A stretch of 64,000 bases of DNA from Verrucomicrobiota bacterium. GTDB taxonomy: Bacteria > Verrucomicrobiota > Verrucomicrobiia > Limisphaerales > PALSA-1396. The notes under the pieces were generated by a model that was not told the origin of the DNA, ran no database searches, and saw only the letters and a program-made list of their open reading frames with translations. The number at the start of each line of letters is the position of its first letter. The stretch's first letter is position 1. The stretch covers positions 124,001-188,000 of the forward strand of contig JACQFP010000047.1 in NCBI GenBank assembly GCA_016200005.1, in the 5' to 3' direction. The position numbers and the translations under genes are program-made. Below, in pieces: positions 35,021-43,100 of this stretch.

Positions 35021-36298
35021 ATGAAGAACATGACAATTCTTGCGATGGCCGTCAGCCTTGGCCTCGCGTTTACCCCAAAGGCTCAGGCTTGGTTTGCCTA
35101 TCTTGATGGCTCGGCGCTGCCGGAAAGCCCTCCGTGGGTAACAAACTTTTTCAATGAAGGCAGCACGGTGGTTGTGGACATCGGCGGTGGTAACTTCGCG
35201 TTGGAGATGGACTCCCCGTTCCACACGCTTGCCGAAGATCCCCACAAGTCGGGCAATTTCTATAACGAGTATTACATCAACTTCAGCGGCGACTTGGAAA
35301 AGGTCGGCGCCACGCGCTTCCGATTGGCTGGATTCACCCCCACTGGCATGGAAAACATCTTGTCGCCTTCCACACCTCAGATCTCGCCCGGCATCGTTGT
35401 CTCGAACGGCCAATTCTGGGTGTGGAGCATGATCAATGATGCGCCGATCTTTCACCTCGGGCCGGCGGTGACCAATGAATGGCACACGGTTTACATCTGG
35501 ATTCGCCCCGACTACACAGCCCGTGTTATTTGGGACGGCGTGACTGTGTTCGACGGGACGGTCGCCGACGACAATCCGGCCTACGGTGGCTACATGGAAT
35601 TTGGCAGCGGCACCTATTGGGAAACGGACGCCGGCACCACAGTGGATTTCGATTGGGTCGGTTGGGGCGATGCCAGCGATCTGCCGCGCCCAACTCTCTC
35701 CATCGCAAGCGGCGGAAGTGTCGTGCTCTCCTGGTCAACCAACGATCTTGGCTTCGTTCTCCAATGCACTGCCAATCTGACATCAACCAATTGGGTCAAC
35801 GTGACCAATGCTGTCAGCGTGGTCGGCACGCAATACACGGTGACCAACGCAACCACCGACCTGGCCAAATACTATCGCCTCAGCGCGAGACCCCTGGCAT
35901 TCTTGGAAGCCACTGTCACTTTTGATGACGCGCCGACTCCAGCCGAGAATATCCCCAGTCCTTATAATGGATTGGACTGGTCCGCGGCGTGGTTTTATGA
36001 GAGCGATGCGTACGGGGGCTTCGGCCCTCAAGCCTATCTGGATCCGGCCGGCGGTACCACCGCCACCATCTCAGGTGGAGCCGGTGGAGCATTTTTGCTC
36101 AAGAGCCTGCTCGCGTCAGGAAGCGGTACGCTCAGCCTGACCAATAACGGTGCTGGCGAGTCAGCTAGCTTGGTGCTTGGCGCCTCCCCCGCAATGCTGA
36201 CGACCGGCTGGACCAATCTTTCGACCAGCGTGGATGTGACCTCGACCACCGGGTTCGCCGACTTTCCGGCCATCGACGACATCAGGTATCGCCGGTAA
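35021..36298 (+). CDS. Secreted jelly-roll protein with shared C-terminal module (paralogue B)
   Basis: The 425-residue protein begins MKNMTILAMAVSLGLAFTPK, a signal peptide. Residues about 25-220 form a LamG/concanavalin-like domain (AWFAYLDGSALPESPPWVTN; VTNEWHTVYIWIRPDYTARV; YMEFGSGTYWETDAGTTVDF). Residues about 228-295 are the shared module (VLSWSTNDLGFVLQCTANL, then TNWVNVTNAVSVVGTQYTVT and YYRLS). A C-terminal domain of about 130 residues follows (GGTTATISGGAGGAFLLKSL), resembling a further beta-sandwich. The first two parts are homologous to the C-terminal half of the protein at 36408. Probably extracellular, sugar- or surface-binding. Confidence 0.7.
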   Translation: MKNMTILAMAVSLGLAFTPKAQAWFAYLDGSALPESPPWVTNFFNEGSTVVVDIGGGNFALEMDSPFHTLAEDPHKSGNFYNEYYINFSGDLEKVGATRFRLAGFTPTGMENILSPSTPQISPGIVVSNGQFWVWSMINDAPIFHLGPAVTNEWHTVYIWIRPDYTARVIWDGVTVFDGTVADDNPAYGGYMEFGSGTYWETDAGTTVDFDWVGWGDASDLPRPTLSIASGGSVVLSWSTNDLGFVLQCTANLTSTNWVNVTNAVSVVGTQYTVTNATTDLAKYYRLSARPLAFLEATVTFDDAPTPAENIPSPYNGLDWSAAWFYESDAYGGFGPQAYLDPAGGTTATISGGAGGAFLLKSLLASGSGTLSLTNNGAGESASLVLGASPAMLTTGWTNLSTSVDVTSTTGFADFPAIDDIRYRR

Positions 36299-36407
36299 CG
36301 ATGCGCGAGGCAACTTGGTGCACTTCATCTGAACGGCGTGGCAAACCTGGGTGGGTGACCGCCACGGCGGGACTTGCGCTGGAACAGGCGGTGACTTTTT
36401 CTTCAGC

Positions 36408-38273
36408 ATGTTCAAAATGCCCAATTTCAAAGAAACGCTATCAATGCTGACCGCACTCGTTGCTGCGACTGCATCCGCCCTTCCGCCCACGCTGCGACCT
36501 GCCTCTCATTTGCAGTTTCCACATGCCACGGATTCCAACAGTCCCGGGCACTGGGATGGCCCGACGTTTTACCTCTTCAACTCGACCGGCCATCCCTACC
36601 GCAGTGACGGCAGCAACATTTTTTCTTTGGGCAACACCGCCGCGGTGACGTTCGACAATACCGTCAACGGCGGACGCTGGATGGAAGCCACGTGGCGCGA
36701 TACGAACGGCACTCTGTACGGCTGGTATCACAACGAGCCGGGCGGCCTCTGTCCGGGCACGAGCTTGACGGCGCCGAAGATCGGCGCGGCCAAATCCACT
36801 GACAACGGAGCGAACTGGATCGATCTCGGCATTGTTTTGGAAGCCCGTACCAACACGCTGCGCTGCGATGCGCAGAATGGATATTTCGCCGGCGGCAACG
36901 GCGATTTCAGCGTCATGCTCGACGCTGCACAACAGTACCTTTACTTGTTCATCAGCACCTATGCCGGCGACGTAACGGAACAAGGCGTTGCGATTGCCCG
37001 CATGGCTTGGAGTGACCGCGATGTGCCGGTGGGCAAGGTTTGGAAATGGAACAACGGCGATTGGCAGGAACCGGGTCTCGGCGGTCTTGTGACACCGATA
37101 TTCCCCGCGACCGTTGCTTGGGAGCGGGCGGACTGCGAGGCGTTTTGGGGACCATCAGTCCATTGGAACACCTATCTTCAACAATACGTCATGTTGTTGA
37201 ACCGCGCGAAAGGAGCCGGCTGGATACAAGAAGGCATTTATATCAGTTACTCGACCAATCTCGCCGACCCGCTGAACTGGTCCGCGCCGGAAAAAATCCT
37301 GAACGGTGGTGCGTGGTACCCGCAGGTCATCGGGCTGGAGCAGGGTCCGGGAACGGACAAGTCGGCGGGGGCCTTGGCCCGGTATTTCCAGGGCGGCGTC
37401 TCGGATTTTGAAATCTGCTTTGCACCGTCTGGCTGTCCGCCCTCGCCCTGTCTGTGGAATCAGTTCCTCGACGGTTCGAGCCTGCCCGCATCGCCGTGGT
37501 TCTTCTATCAGACAGGAGGCACAGAAGGTAGCACGTCAATCGTTAACTTTTACGATCCGGACATTGGTGGGACGAATCACGCCCTGCGGATCAACTCCGG
37601 CGCGAATTCCACCGAATGGTATCTCGGACCACTTTTCACGGATGAAGTTGTCGCCGCCGCGCGGTTCAGAACCGTTGCGTTCTCCGGTACGAGTGCGGAG
37701 AATTTACTGTGCGCCGAAGTTGGCGGATCGGGTGACCATTGCGCCGCGCCGGCGATTACCATCGTGACCAATCGTTACAAACTGTGGAGCTACACAGAAG
37801 GGACCTTTGGCTCAGGGACAGGCGGCAGCCAGATTCTGGATATTGGCCCAGTGCTGTTGGACCAGTTTCACACGGCATACATTTACGCGCACAAGAGTGG
37901 TCTGATCCGGCTTTGGTGGGACGGCAAACTGATCTTTGACGGGTTGTCGCCGATGGTTCCCAACTATGACGGCTTTATGGAGTGGGGAAGCGGCTCGTGG
38001 CAGTTTACCGCCGCAACCACCGTGGACTTCGACTGGGTCGGCTATGGCAACGCATGCAATCTTCCCCAACTGCTGAGAATCACCCATTCCGATAACTTCA
38101 TCGTTATCTCGTGGCCCACCCAGGCAGTCGGTTTTGTGCCCCAGTCAACTGAAATTCTCGCCCCCGCAAATTGGATGGATATGACCAACACCGTCAGCGT
38201 GGTTGGTTCGGAAAACACCGTCACAAACGACTTGCCAGATACGGCCAGATTTTTCCGTCTGCGTAAACTCTGA
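36408..38273 (+). CDS. Chimeric secreted protein: propeller domain plus jelly roll plus shared module
   Basis: The 621-residue protein starts MFKMPNFKETLSMLTALVAA, a signal peptide. Residues about 30-340 match paralogue A at 33542 (GRWMEATWRDTNGTLYGWYH; FAGGNGDFSVMLDAAQQYLY). From about residue 355 it matches paralogue B at 35021 (FLDGSSLPASPWFFYQ; YDGFMEWGSGSWQFTAATTV; DFDWVGYGNACNLP), ending with the shared module (VISWPTQAVGFVPQSTEIL, NWMDMTNTVSVVGSENTV) and FFRLRKL. It therefore joins the two neighbours' architectures in one polypeptide. The longer frame to 36351 lacks a signal peptide at its start. Probably secreted or surface-bound. Confidence 0.72.
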   Translation: MFKMPNFKETLSMLTALVAATASALPPTLRPASHLQFPHATDSNSPGHWDGPTFYLFNSTGHPYRSDGSNIFSLGNTAAVTFDNTVNGGRWMEATWRDTNGTLYGWYHNEPGGLCPGTSLTAPKIGAAKSTDNGANWIDLGIVLEARTNTLRCDAQNGYFAGGNGDFSVMLDAAQQYLYLFISTYAGDVTEQGVAIARMAWSDRDVPVGKVWKWNNGDWQEPGLGGLVTPIFPATVAWERADCEAFWGPSVHWNTYLQQYVMLLNRAKGAGWIQEGIYISYSTNLADPLNWSAPEKILNGGAWYPQVIGLEQGPGTDKSAGALARYFQGGVSDFEICFAPSGCPPSPCLWNQFLDGSSLPASPWFFYQTGGTEGSTSIVNFYDPDIGGTNHALRINSGANSTEWYLGPLFTDEVVAAARFRTVAFSGTSAENLLCAEVGGSGDHCAAPAITIVTNRYKLWSYTEGTFGSGTGGSQILDIGPVLLDQFHTAYIYAHKSGLIRLWWDGKLIFDGLSPMVPNYDGFMEWGSGSWQFTAATTVDFDWVGYGNACNLPQLLRITHSDNFIVISWPTQAVGFVPQSTEILAPANWMDMTNTVSVVGSENTVTNDLPDTARFFRLRKL

Positions 38274-38296
38274 GCGATCCACGTTTGAAACCAATC

Positions 38297-39217
38297 TCAG
38301 CCGCGCGGATGATACTTCCGATGCACCTCGCGCAAGCGCTGGCTGGCGACGTGGGTATAAACTTCCGTGGTGCTGATGCTGGCGTGGCCCAGCAACTCCT
38401 GAATGACGCGCAAATCCGCCCCGTGCTCGAGCAAGTGCGTGGCAAAGCTGTGCCGCAGCATGTGCGGCGTGATGTTGCGGGCAATGCCGGCGCGGCGAAC
38501 GCGATTCTTGATTCGCAACCAGAGCGTGACGGACGCGAAGGGTGTGCCGCGTTTGCTCAGGAAAACATTCGCGGGCGACTTGGGCGTGATGAGCTTGGGC
38601 CGTCCACTGTCAATGAAGCGGTTCAACGCTTCCACGGCTTTGCGGCCTACCGGCACGATGCGCTCCTTGTTGCCTTTGCCGATAACATTGATAAAGCCGG
38701 CGTCAAGGTGGAGTTGTTCGAGGCGCAGATTTTTCAACTCGGACAGACGCAGCCCGGAGGCATAAGCGAGTTCGAGCACCGCCTGGTCACACAGCGTGTG
38801 CGATGTGGCAGGTGTTTCGGGTGTGAGCAGTTTTTCGATCTCCGAGTTCGTGAGCGATTGGGGAAGGCGTTTCCAGCGTTTGGGCAGCGATAGATTTTCC
38901 GCGGCGTTGGCGGGCAAGAGTTTTTCCGTCTCGGCGAAATTGTAAAACGCCCGCAAGGCGGCAATTTCCAGATACACACTCTCGCTGCTCAAGCGGCGCG
39001 TGGATTCCTTCGGCTCGTTGGCGAGGTTACGCGAGCGCTCGTGTTGAAAAAACGCCATGAGGTGTTTCAGCTCCACCTGTTTCCAGTCGGTGATTTTGTT
39101 TTCGCCCGCCCATGTGGTGAATTTTTTGAGCAACCCGGCGTAAGTTTTCTGGGTGTGCTCCGCCTGCCCGCGCTCGTGGCGGAGGTATTGCAGAAAATCT
39201 TCGACGAGGGTTTGCAT
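38297..39217 (-). CDS. xerD: Tyrosine recombinase XerD-like
   Basis: XerD resolves chromosome dimers at dif with XerC. The 306-residue length is typical. The N-terminal SAM-like domain starts MQTLVEDFLQYLRHERGQAE. The catalytic domain shows ELAYASGLRLSELKNLRLEQ (first Arg), a Lys in GKGNKERIVPVGRKA, ITPHMLRHSFATHLLEHGAD (HxxR), LLGHASISTTEVYTHV (His and nucleophilic Tyr). The start ATG 39217 follows the stop of the acetyltransferase gene by one base, so it is co-transcribed with purC and that gene. XerC or a phage-type integrase are alternatives, but the core-genome setting favours Xer. Confidence 0.88.
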   Translation of the reverse strand: MQTLVEDFLQYLRHERGQAEHTQKTYAGLLKKFTTWAGENKITDWKQVELKHLMAFFQHERSRNLANEPKESTRRLSSESVYLEIAALRAFYNFAETEKLLPANAAENLSLPKRWKRLPQSLTNSEIEKLLTPETPATSHTLCDQAVLELAYASGLRLSELKNLRLEQLHLDAGFINVIGKGNKERIVPVGRKAVEALNRFIDSGRPKLITPKSPANVFLSKRGTPFASVTLWLRIKNRVRRAGIARNITPHMLRHSFATHLLEHGADLRVIQELLGHASISTTEVYTHVASQRLREVHRKYHPRG

Positions 39218-39218
39218 C

Positions 39219-39785
39219 TTACTTATGGCGAATTCCGCGCCAATCCTCCGCCAATAGCGCCCAGCGTTCGTGGTCGCGCCATCTACCGGCGATCTTAACA
39301 TAGCGCCGCGAGAGGCCTTCGCATGAAAATCCCGCCCGTCTTACCAGGGCGATGGAAGGAATGTTGCCCGGCTGAATGTCGGCTTCGACGCGATGAAGCC
39401 TGACTTTGGTGAACGCAAATCGAATCATCAACCGGAGCGCTTCCGTGGCGAAGCCTTGGCGGGCATAGGATGCGCCGATGAGGTAGCCTAGGCAGGCGCT
39501 TTGCAATCCCCGGCGGATGATATGGAACAAATTGATATTACCAACGATGGTGCGATCCTCATTCCTGCAAATCAAAAAGCCGAAAAAATCGTCGCGGCGG
39601 CAACGGTTGAGGTAATCGTCAAACTGCTTTCTACCCTTGAAGCGCGGGACCAAGCTGCGATAGGCCTTGACGTTCGCCTTCATCATATGGGCGTACTCCC
39701 GGTAATCGCCAGTCCTTGGCGGTCGGAGAAAAATCTTCTTTCCGCGAAGCGGAATTTGCAGCGGTGTGGCGGATTTGCAGCGCAT
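39219..39785 (-). CDS. GNAT-family N-acetyltransferase (RimJ-like)
   Basis: The 188-residue protein belongs to the RimJ/RimL branch of N-acetyltransferases that modify ribosomal-protein N-termini. KIFLRPPRTGDYREYAHMMK opens the fold, DRTIVGNINLFHIIRRGLQS is the acceptor-side sheet, YLIGASYARQGFATEALRLM has the acetyl-CoA pyrophosphate loop (R/Q-x-x-G-x-A), and VEADIQPGNIPSIALVRRAG and GFSCEGLSRRY are motif B. The start overlaps the stop of purC by one base (TGATG), so the three genes form a minus-strand unit. Confidence 0.88.
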   Translation of the reverse strand: MRCKSATPLQIPLRGKKIFLRPPRTGDYREYAHMMKANVKAYRSLVPRFKGRKQFDDYLNRCRRDDFFGFLICRNEDRTIVGNINLFHIIRRGLQSACLGYLIGASYARQGFATEALRLMIRFAFTKVRLHRVEADIQPGNIPSIALVRRAGFSCEGLSRRYVKIAGRWRDHERWALLAEDWRGIRHK

Positions 39786-40690
39786 CAGAGCTTCCGTCCC
39801 GTCAGCCGCTCGTAAGCCTCCAAATACTTCGCCGTCGTTTTGGCGATGACATCGTCGGGCAGGCGCGGTCCGGGCGGCGTTTTGTTCCAGTCGAGGGTTT
39901 CGAGGTAGTCGCGGACGAATTGTTTATCGAAGCTCGGCTGGCCGCGCCCGGCTTGATACTGGTCGGCGGGCCAGAAGCGCGAGGAGTCGGGCGTCAGGAC
40001 TTCGTCAATGAGGATGAGCTGGCCGTCGCTCTGGCCGAACTCGAATTTGGTGTCGGCGATGATGATGCCGCGCTGGCGGGCGTAGTCGCGGGCGGCCTTG
40101 TAAATCTTCAGGCTCAAATCGCGCGCTTTGGCGGCGATTCCCTCGCCAACGATCTTCTCGGCCTCGTCGAAGGGAATGTTTTCGTCGTGGCCGGCTTCGG
40201 CTTTGGTGGATGGCGTGAAGATGGGTTCGGGCAACTCGGCGGATTCGGTCAGGCCAGCAGGGAGTTTGATGCCGCAAACGGTCTGTGACTTTTTGTATTC
40301 CTTCCAGCCGCTTCCCGAAAGGTAGCCGCGCACGATACATTCGATGGCGAGCGGCCTGGCTTTTTTGACAAGCATGGAGCGGCGTTGCAAGTCGGCGAGC
40401 TGCGCCGCGGGCAAGCCGGCGAGCGCGGGAATGTTAAACGGTTCATTCGCGCCAGCGAGCAGGTGATTCGGCACAAGCGAAGAGAATTTCTCGAACCAAA
40501 AATGCGAAATCTGCGTGAGCACTTCGCCTTTGCGCGGGATGCCGTTGGGCATGACGACGTCGAAGGCAGAGATGCGGTCGCTGGCGACCAGGAGGAAGCG
40601 GTCGCCGAGGTCGAAGACTTCGCGGACTTTGCCGCTGCGGAGTTTTTTGATGCCGGGCAGGTCGAGTTGGAGTAAGGGCGCGTTAGTCAT
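39785..40690 (-). CDS. purC: Phosphoribosylaminoimidazole-succinocarboxamide synthase PurC
   Basis: PurC (SAICAR synthetase) joins aspartate to CAIR in purine synthesis. The 301-residue length suits the larger bacterial/yeast-type enzymes. LRSGKVREVFDLGDRFLLVA (ATP Gly/Lys loop), DRISAFDVVMPNGIPRKGEV, ECIVRGYLSGSGWKEYKKSQ, KLPAGLTESAELPEPIFTPS, DYARQRGIIIADTKFEFGQS and LILIDEVLTPDSSRFWPADQ are diagnostic in order. It is first in a unit with the acetyltransferase and xerD. Its neighbour upstream is divergent. Confidence 0.96.
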   Translation of the reverse strand: MTNAPLLQLDLPGIKKLRSGKVREVFDLGDRFLLVASDRISAFDVVMPNGIPRKGEVLTQISHFWFEKFSSLVPNHLLAGANEPFNIPALAGLPAAQLADLQRRSMLVKKARPLAIECIVRGYLSGSGWKEYKKSQTVCGIKLPAGLTESAELPEPIFTPSTKAEAGHDENIPFDEAEKIVGEGIAAKARDLSLKIYKAARDYARQRGIIIADTKFEFGQSDGQLILIDEVLTPDSSRFWPADQYQAGRGQPSFDKQFVRDYLETLDWNKTPPGPRLPDDVIAKTTAKYLEAYERLTGRKL

Positions 40691-40831
40691 GGCGAAATAA
40701 TGACGTTCACCATTTAGAGTTCAAAGTTCAAAATTTTGCATTCTCTCTATTTCGACACGGTGCAAGATTTACTTTTGTGTTTTCTGAAATCGCTTCCTTG
40801 AACTGCCGGCCTGACGTATTGTCCAACGCCA

Positions 40832-42139
40832 ATGTTCTCAGGACAATCTGAAAAGCCAGCCGTGTCACCGGCACAACGCACGTCTTTTTTTCGCCAGAGC
40901 GGCTGGCTGATGTTCGCCACCATCGCCGGCGGCATGTTGATGTGGGCCGTGCATTTTCTCGCCAAGCAAATGCACGCACCAGAGCAGGTGCGCGCGGAGG
41001 AGTATGGCCTGTTCGTCGCGTTTCTGTCCGTGGCGATGTGCATTCCGGCTTTGCCGCTGCAAATGGTCATGGCGCATCAAACCGCTCAAGCGCTGGCGCG
41101 AAAACGGGAACGCGAACTGTCGGGCACAATCCGGATGGTCTGGCTGGGAACGTTTGCGCTCTGGCTGGTGGCATCGATTGTGGTGATCGCTCTGCGGGAA
41201 AAAATCCTGGGCCAGTGGCAGATCACGAATCCGGCGGGATTGTGGGTGACGCTGGTGGCGTTGTTGTTCACGTTCTGGTTTCCATTGTTCGCCGGCGTAT
41301 TGCAGGGGCAGCAGAGTTTTCTCTGGCTGGGCTGGACGATGATCCTCAACGGCGTCGGGCGGGTCGGCGTGGCGGCTATCGCGGTGCTGGTGCTGGGCGG
41401 GTTGGCCGCGGGCATGATGACGGGCGTATTGCTGGGGCTGGTGTTGGCGGTGCTGATTGCATTGTGGCAGACGCGCTCGCTCTGGTTGGCGCCTCCACTT
41501 CCGTTCGACTGGCATAATCTGCTGCGGGAAATGATCCCGCCGATGCTCGGTTTCGGCGCGTTTCAATTCCTGTTCACGGCGGACACGATGTTCGTCAAGG
41601 CGTATTTCGGCGGCGGCGAAACAGGTTTTTACGGCAGCGCCGGCACTTTGTCGCGCGCCTTGATGTGGCTGGTGGGGCCGTTAACGGCGGTGATGTTTCC
41701 GCGCATCGTTCATAGCGCAACCAAATCGGAGAAATCGAACCTGGTGGGCATGGTGCTGTTGGGCACCGGTGTGGTGGCGGCCTGCGGCGCTCTCGGCCTG
41801 TGGGTTCTCGGCCCGTGGGTGGTCAAACTGGTCTGGGGCGCGGACTACGTGCAGATCGCTTCCGAGGTGCTCCCCTGGTACGCCGGCGCGATGGTGCCGT
41901 TGTCGCTGGCCAATGTGTTGCTGAGCAATTTGCTGGCGCGCTCCCAGTTCGGCCTGGTGCCGTGGCTGGTCGCATTGGCGGTCGCCTATGGTCTGGCTTT
42001 GACGCATTTCAATCGCAGTTTGGTGACGGTTTTGCAAACGTTCGGCGTTTCAAATCTTGTGCTGTTGGTCATTTGCGCAGTGTTTACCTGGAAACACCGG
42101 AATGAAGTGGTGAACAGCGCCCCACCGTCACCGCTTTGA
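40832..42139 (+). CDS. Polysaccharide flippase / membrane export protein (Wzx-MATE-like)
   Basis: The 435-residue inner-membrane protein has about 12 helices in the MOP-superfamily pattern: GWLMFATIAGGMLMWAVHFL, VAFLSVAMCIPALPLQMVMA, AVLVLGGLAAGMMTGVLLGL, GFGAFQFLFTADTMFVKAYF (a family-like segment), GLVPWLVALAVAYGLAL. It likely flips an undecaprenyl-linked polysaccharide or related lipid. The convergent neighbour is a glycosyltransferase; the 12-base overlap of their 3' ends links them only by position. O-antigen, exopolysaccharide and glycolipid export are all possible. Confidence 0.85.
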   Translation: MFSGQSEKPAVSPAQRTSFFRQSGWLMFATIAGGMLMWAVHFLAKQMHAPEQVRAEEYGLFVAFLSVAMCIPALPLQMVMAHQTAQALARKRERELSGTIRMVWLGTFALWLVASIVVIALREKILGQWQITNPAGLWVTLVALLFTFWFPLFAGVLQGQQSFLWLGWTMILNGVGRVGVAAIAVLVLGGLAAGMMTGVLLGLVLAVLIALWQTRSLWLAPPLPFDWHNLLREMIPPMLGFGAFQFLFTADTMFVKAYFGGGETGFYGSAGTLSRALMWLVGPLTAVMFPRIVHSATKSEKSNLVGMVLLGTGVVAACGALGLWVLGPWVVKLVWGADYVQIASEVLPWYAGAMVPLSLANVLLSNLLARSQFGLVPWLVALAVAYGLALTHFNRSLVTVLQTFGVSNLVLLVICAVFTWKHRNEVVNSAPPSPL

Positions 42140-42973
42140 TTGCCTGTTTCCGTCTTCCTTTGTCGCCGAACGCGGTGGCGGGGCCTTGAGCTTCTTGTAA
42201 ACCCAGTTTTCCAGCGGACGCAATGGCAGCAGCCAACGATAGCACGGCGAATAAATCAGCCGCAATCGCACCACGGACAGAAACATCACCAGCGAACTTC
42301 GCAACAGGCGTTGCGTCACCTTGGAGCCGATTTTGTCCGTCCATTCAGTCGGCACTTCGCGAACGACAAATTTCTCCCGTTTCAGGCAATAGAGCAGGTT
42401 CACATCGAACGCCAGGTCGGCGATGCGCAGCGAGGAATGAATTTTCTCGACCGCGGCCCGGCGCATGACCTTGGCCGGGCATTGCGTGTCTTTGATGTTC
42501 ATCCAAAGCAAGACCTGCACGATGGCGTGAAAGGCGCGGCTGGTGAAGCGACGCAGCCGGGTCTGGCTCTGGTGCAGAATCGCTCCCGGCAACCAGCGCG
42601 AGCCGATGACGCAATCCGCCCCATCCATCTTCCGCACCAAAGTGTGCAGGGCCTTGGGCGACGTGGCACCGTCGGCATCGACGTAGCCGATCAAGTCCGC
42701 GAGCGGCGCCAGTTTCAGCCCTTCGATCAACGCGCCGCCTTTTCCGATTGGTTCGGGAAAATCCAGAGCGCTGACGGTGGGAAATTCCGCTGCGACCCGT
42801 TGCACGACGCCGAGGGTGTTGTCCTTGCAACCGTTGAGCACGACGACGAGTTGGAATTTACCCTTGTAATGCTCGTGGAAATACTGGGCGTACTCGCGCA
42901 ACACCGGTTCGATCCGCTGTTCTTCGTTGTACGCTGGAATGAGGAGCAACAGGCTAGGCTCGGTCACGCACAA
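42128..42973 (-). CDS. Glycosyltransferase family 2 (dolichyl-phosphate glucosyltransferase-like)
   Basis: The 281-residue protein is a GT-A enzyme. LLLLIPAYNEEQRIEPVLRE opens the fold, FQLVVVLNGCKDNTLGVVQR and PIGKGGALIEGLKLAPLADL are nucleotide-binding regions, and LIGYVDADGATSPKALHTLV holds the DxD motif. DCVIGSRWLPGA is the acceptor-side segment. The C-terminal 80 residues contain a membrane-associated region (KVTQRLLRSSLVMFLSVVRL). Family relatives transfer glucose to polyprenyl phosphate. It lies convergent to the flippase, suggesting a cell-surface glycan role. Confidence 0.88.
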   Translation of the reverse strand: MCVTEPSLLLLIPAYNEEQRIEPVLREYAQYFHEHYKGKFQLVVVLNGCKDNTLGVVQRVAAEFPTVSALDFPEPIGKGGALIEGLKLAPLADLIGYVDADGATSPKALHTLVRKMDGADCVIGSRWLPGAILHQSQTRLRRFTSRAFHAIVQVLLWMNIKDTQCPAKVMRRAAVEKIHSSLRIADLAFDVNLLYCLKREKFVVREVPTEWTDKIGSKVTQRLLRSSLVMFLSVVRLRLIYSPCYRWLLPLRPLENWVYKKLKAPPPRSATKEDGNRQSKR

Positions 42974-43018
42974 TGGATTAGCAGAGTTTTAACGAAATGC
43001 AACTGCGGCGGACGGGGA

Positions 43019-43085
43019 ATGGAGCGATGGAGAAATGGAGTGGTGGAGTGACGGCTCAACACTCCAATACTCCAGCACTCCATTA
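43019..43085. repeat. Short tandem/inverted GGAGT-type repeat
   Basis: ATGGAGtggTGGAGTG (43034-43050) and CACTCCaaTACTCCagCACT (43060-43079) form an imperfect inverted repeat built from repeated 8-10-base GGAG(T) units. It fills most of the gap between the glycosyltransferase and the NtrC-type gene. No U-run follows on either strand. Confidence 0.6.
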
Positions 43086-43100
43086 CCACAGTCTTCACTG

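Noticed and set aside
38297-39217. Tyrosine recombinase as sign of an integrated element
   Set aside because: It is co-transcribed with purC and an acetyltransferase and has XerD length and motifs; no attachment sites or cargo are visible.
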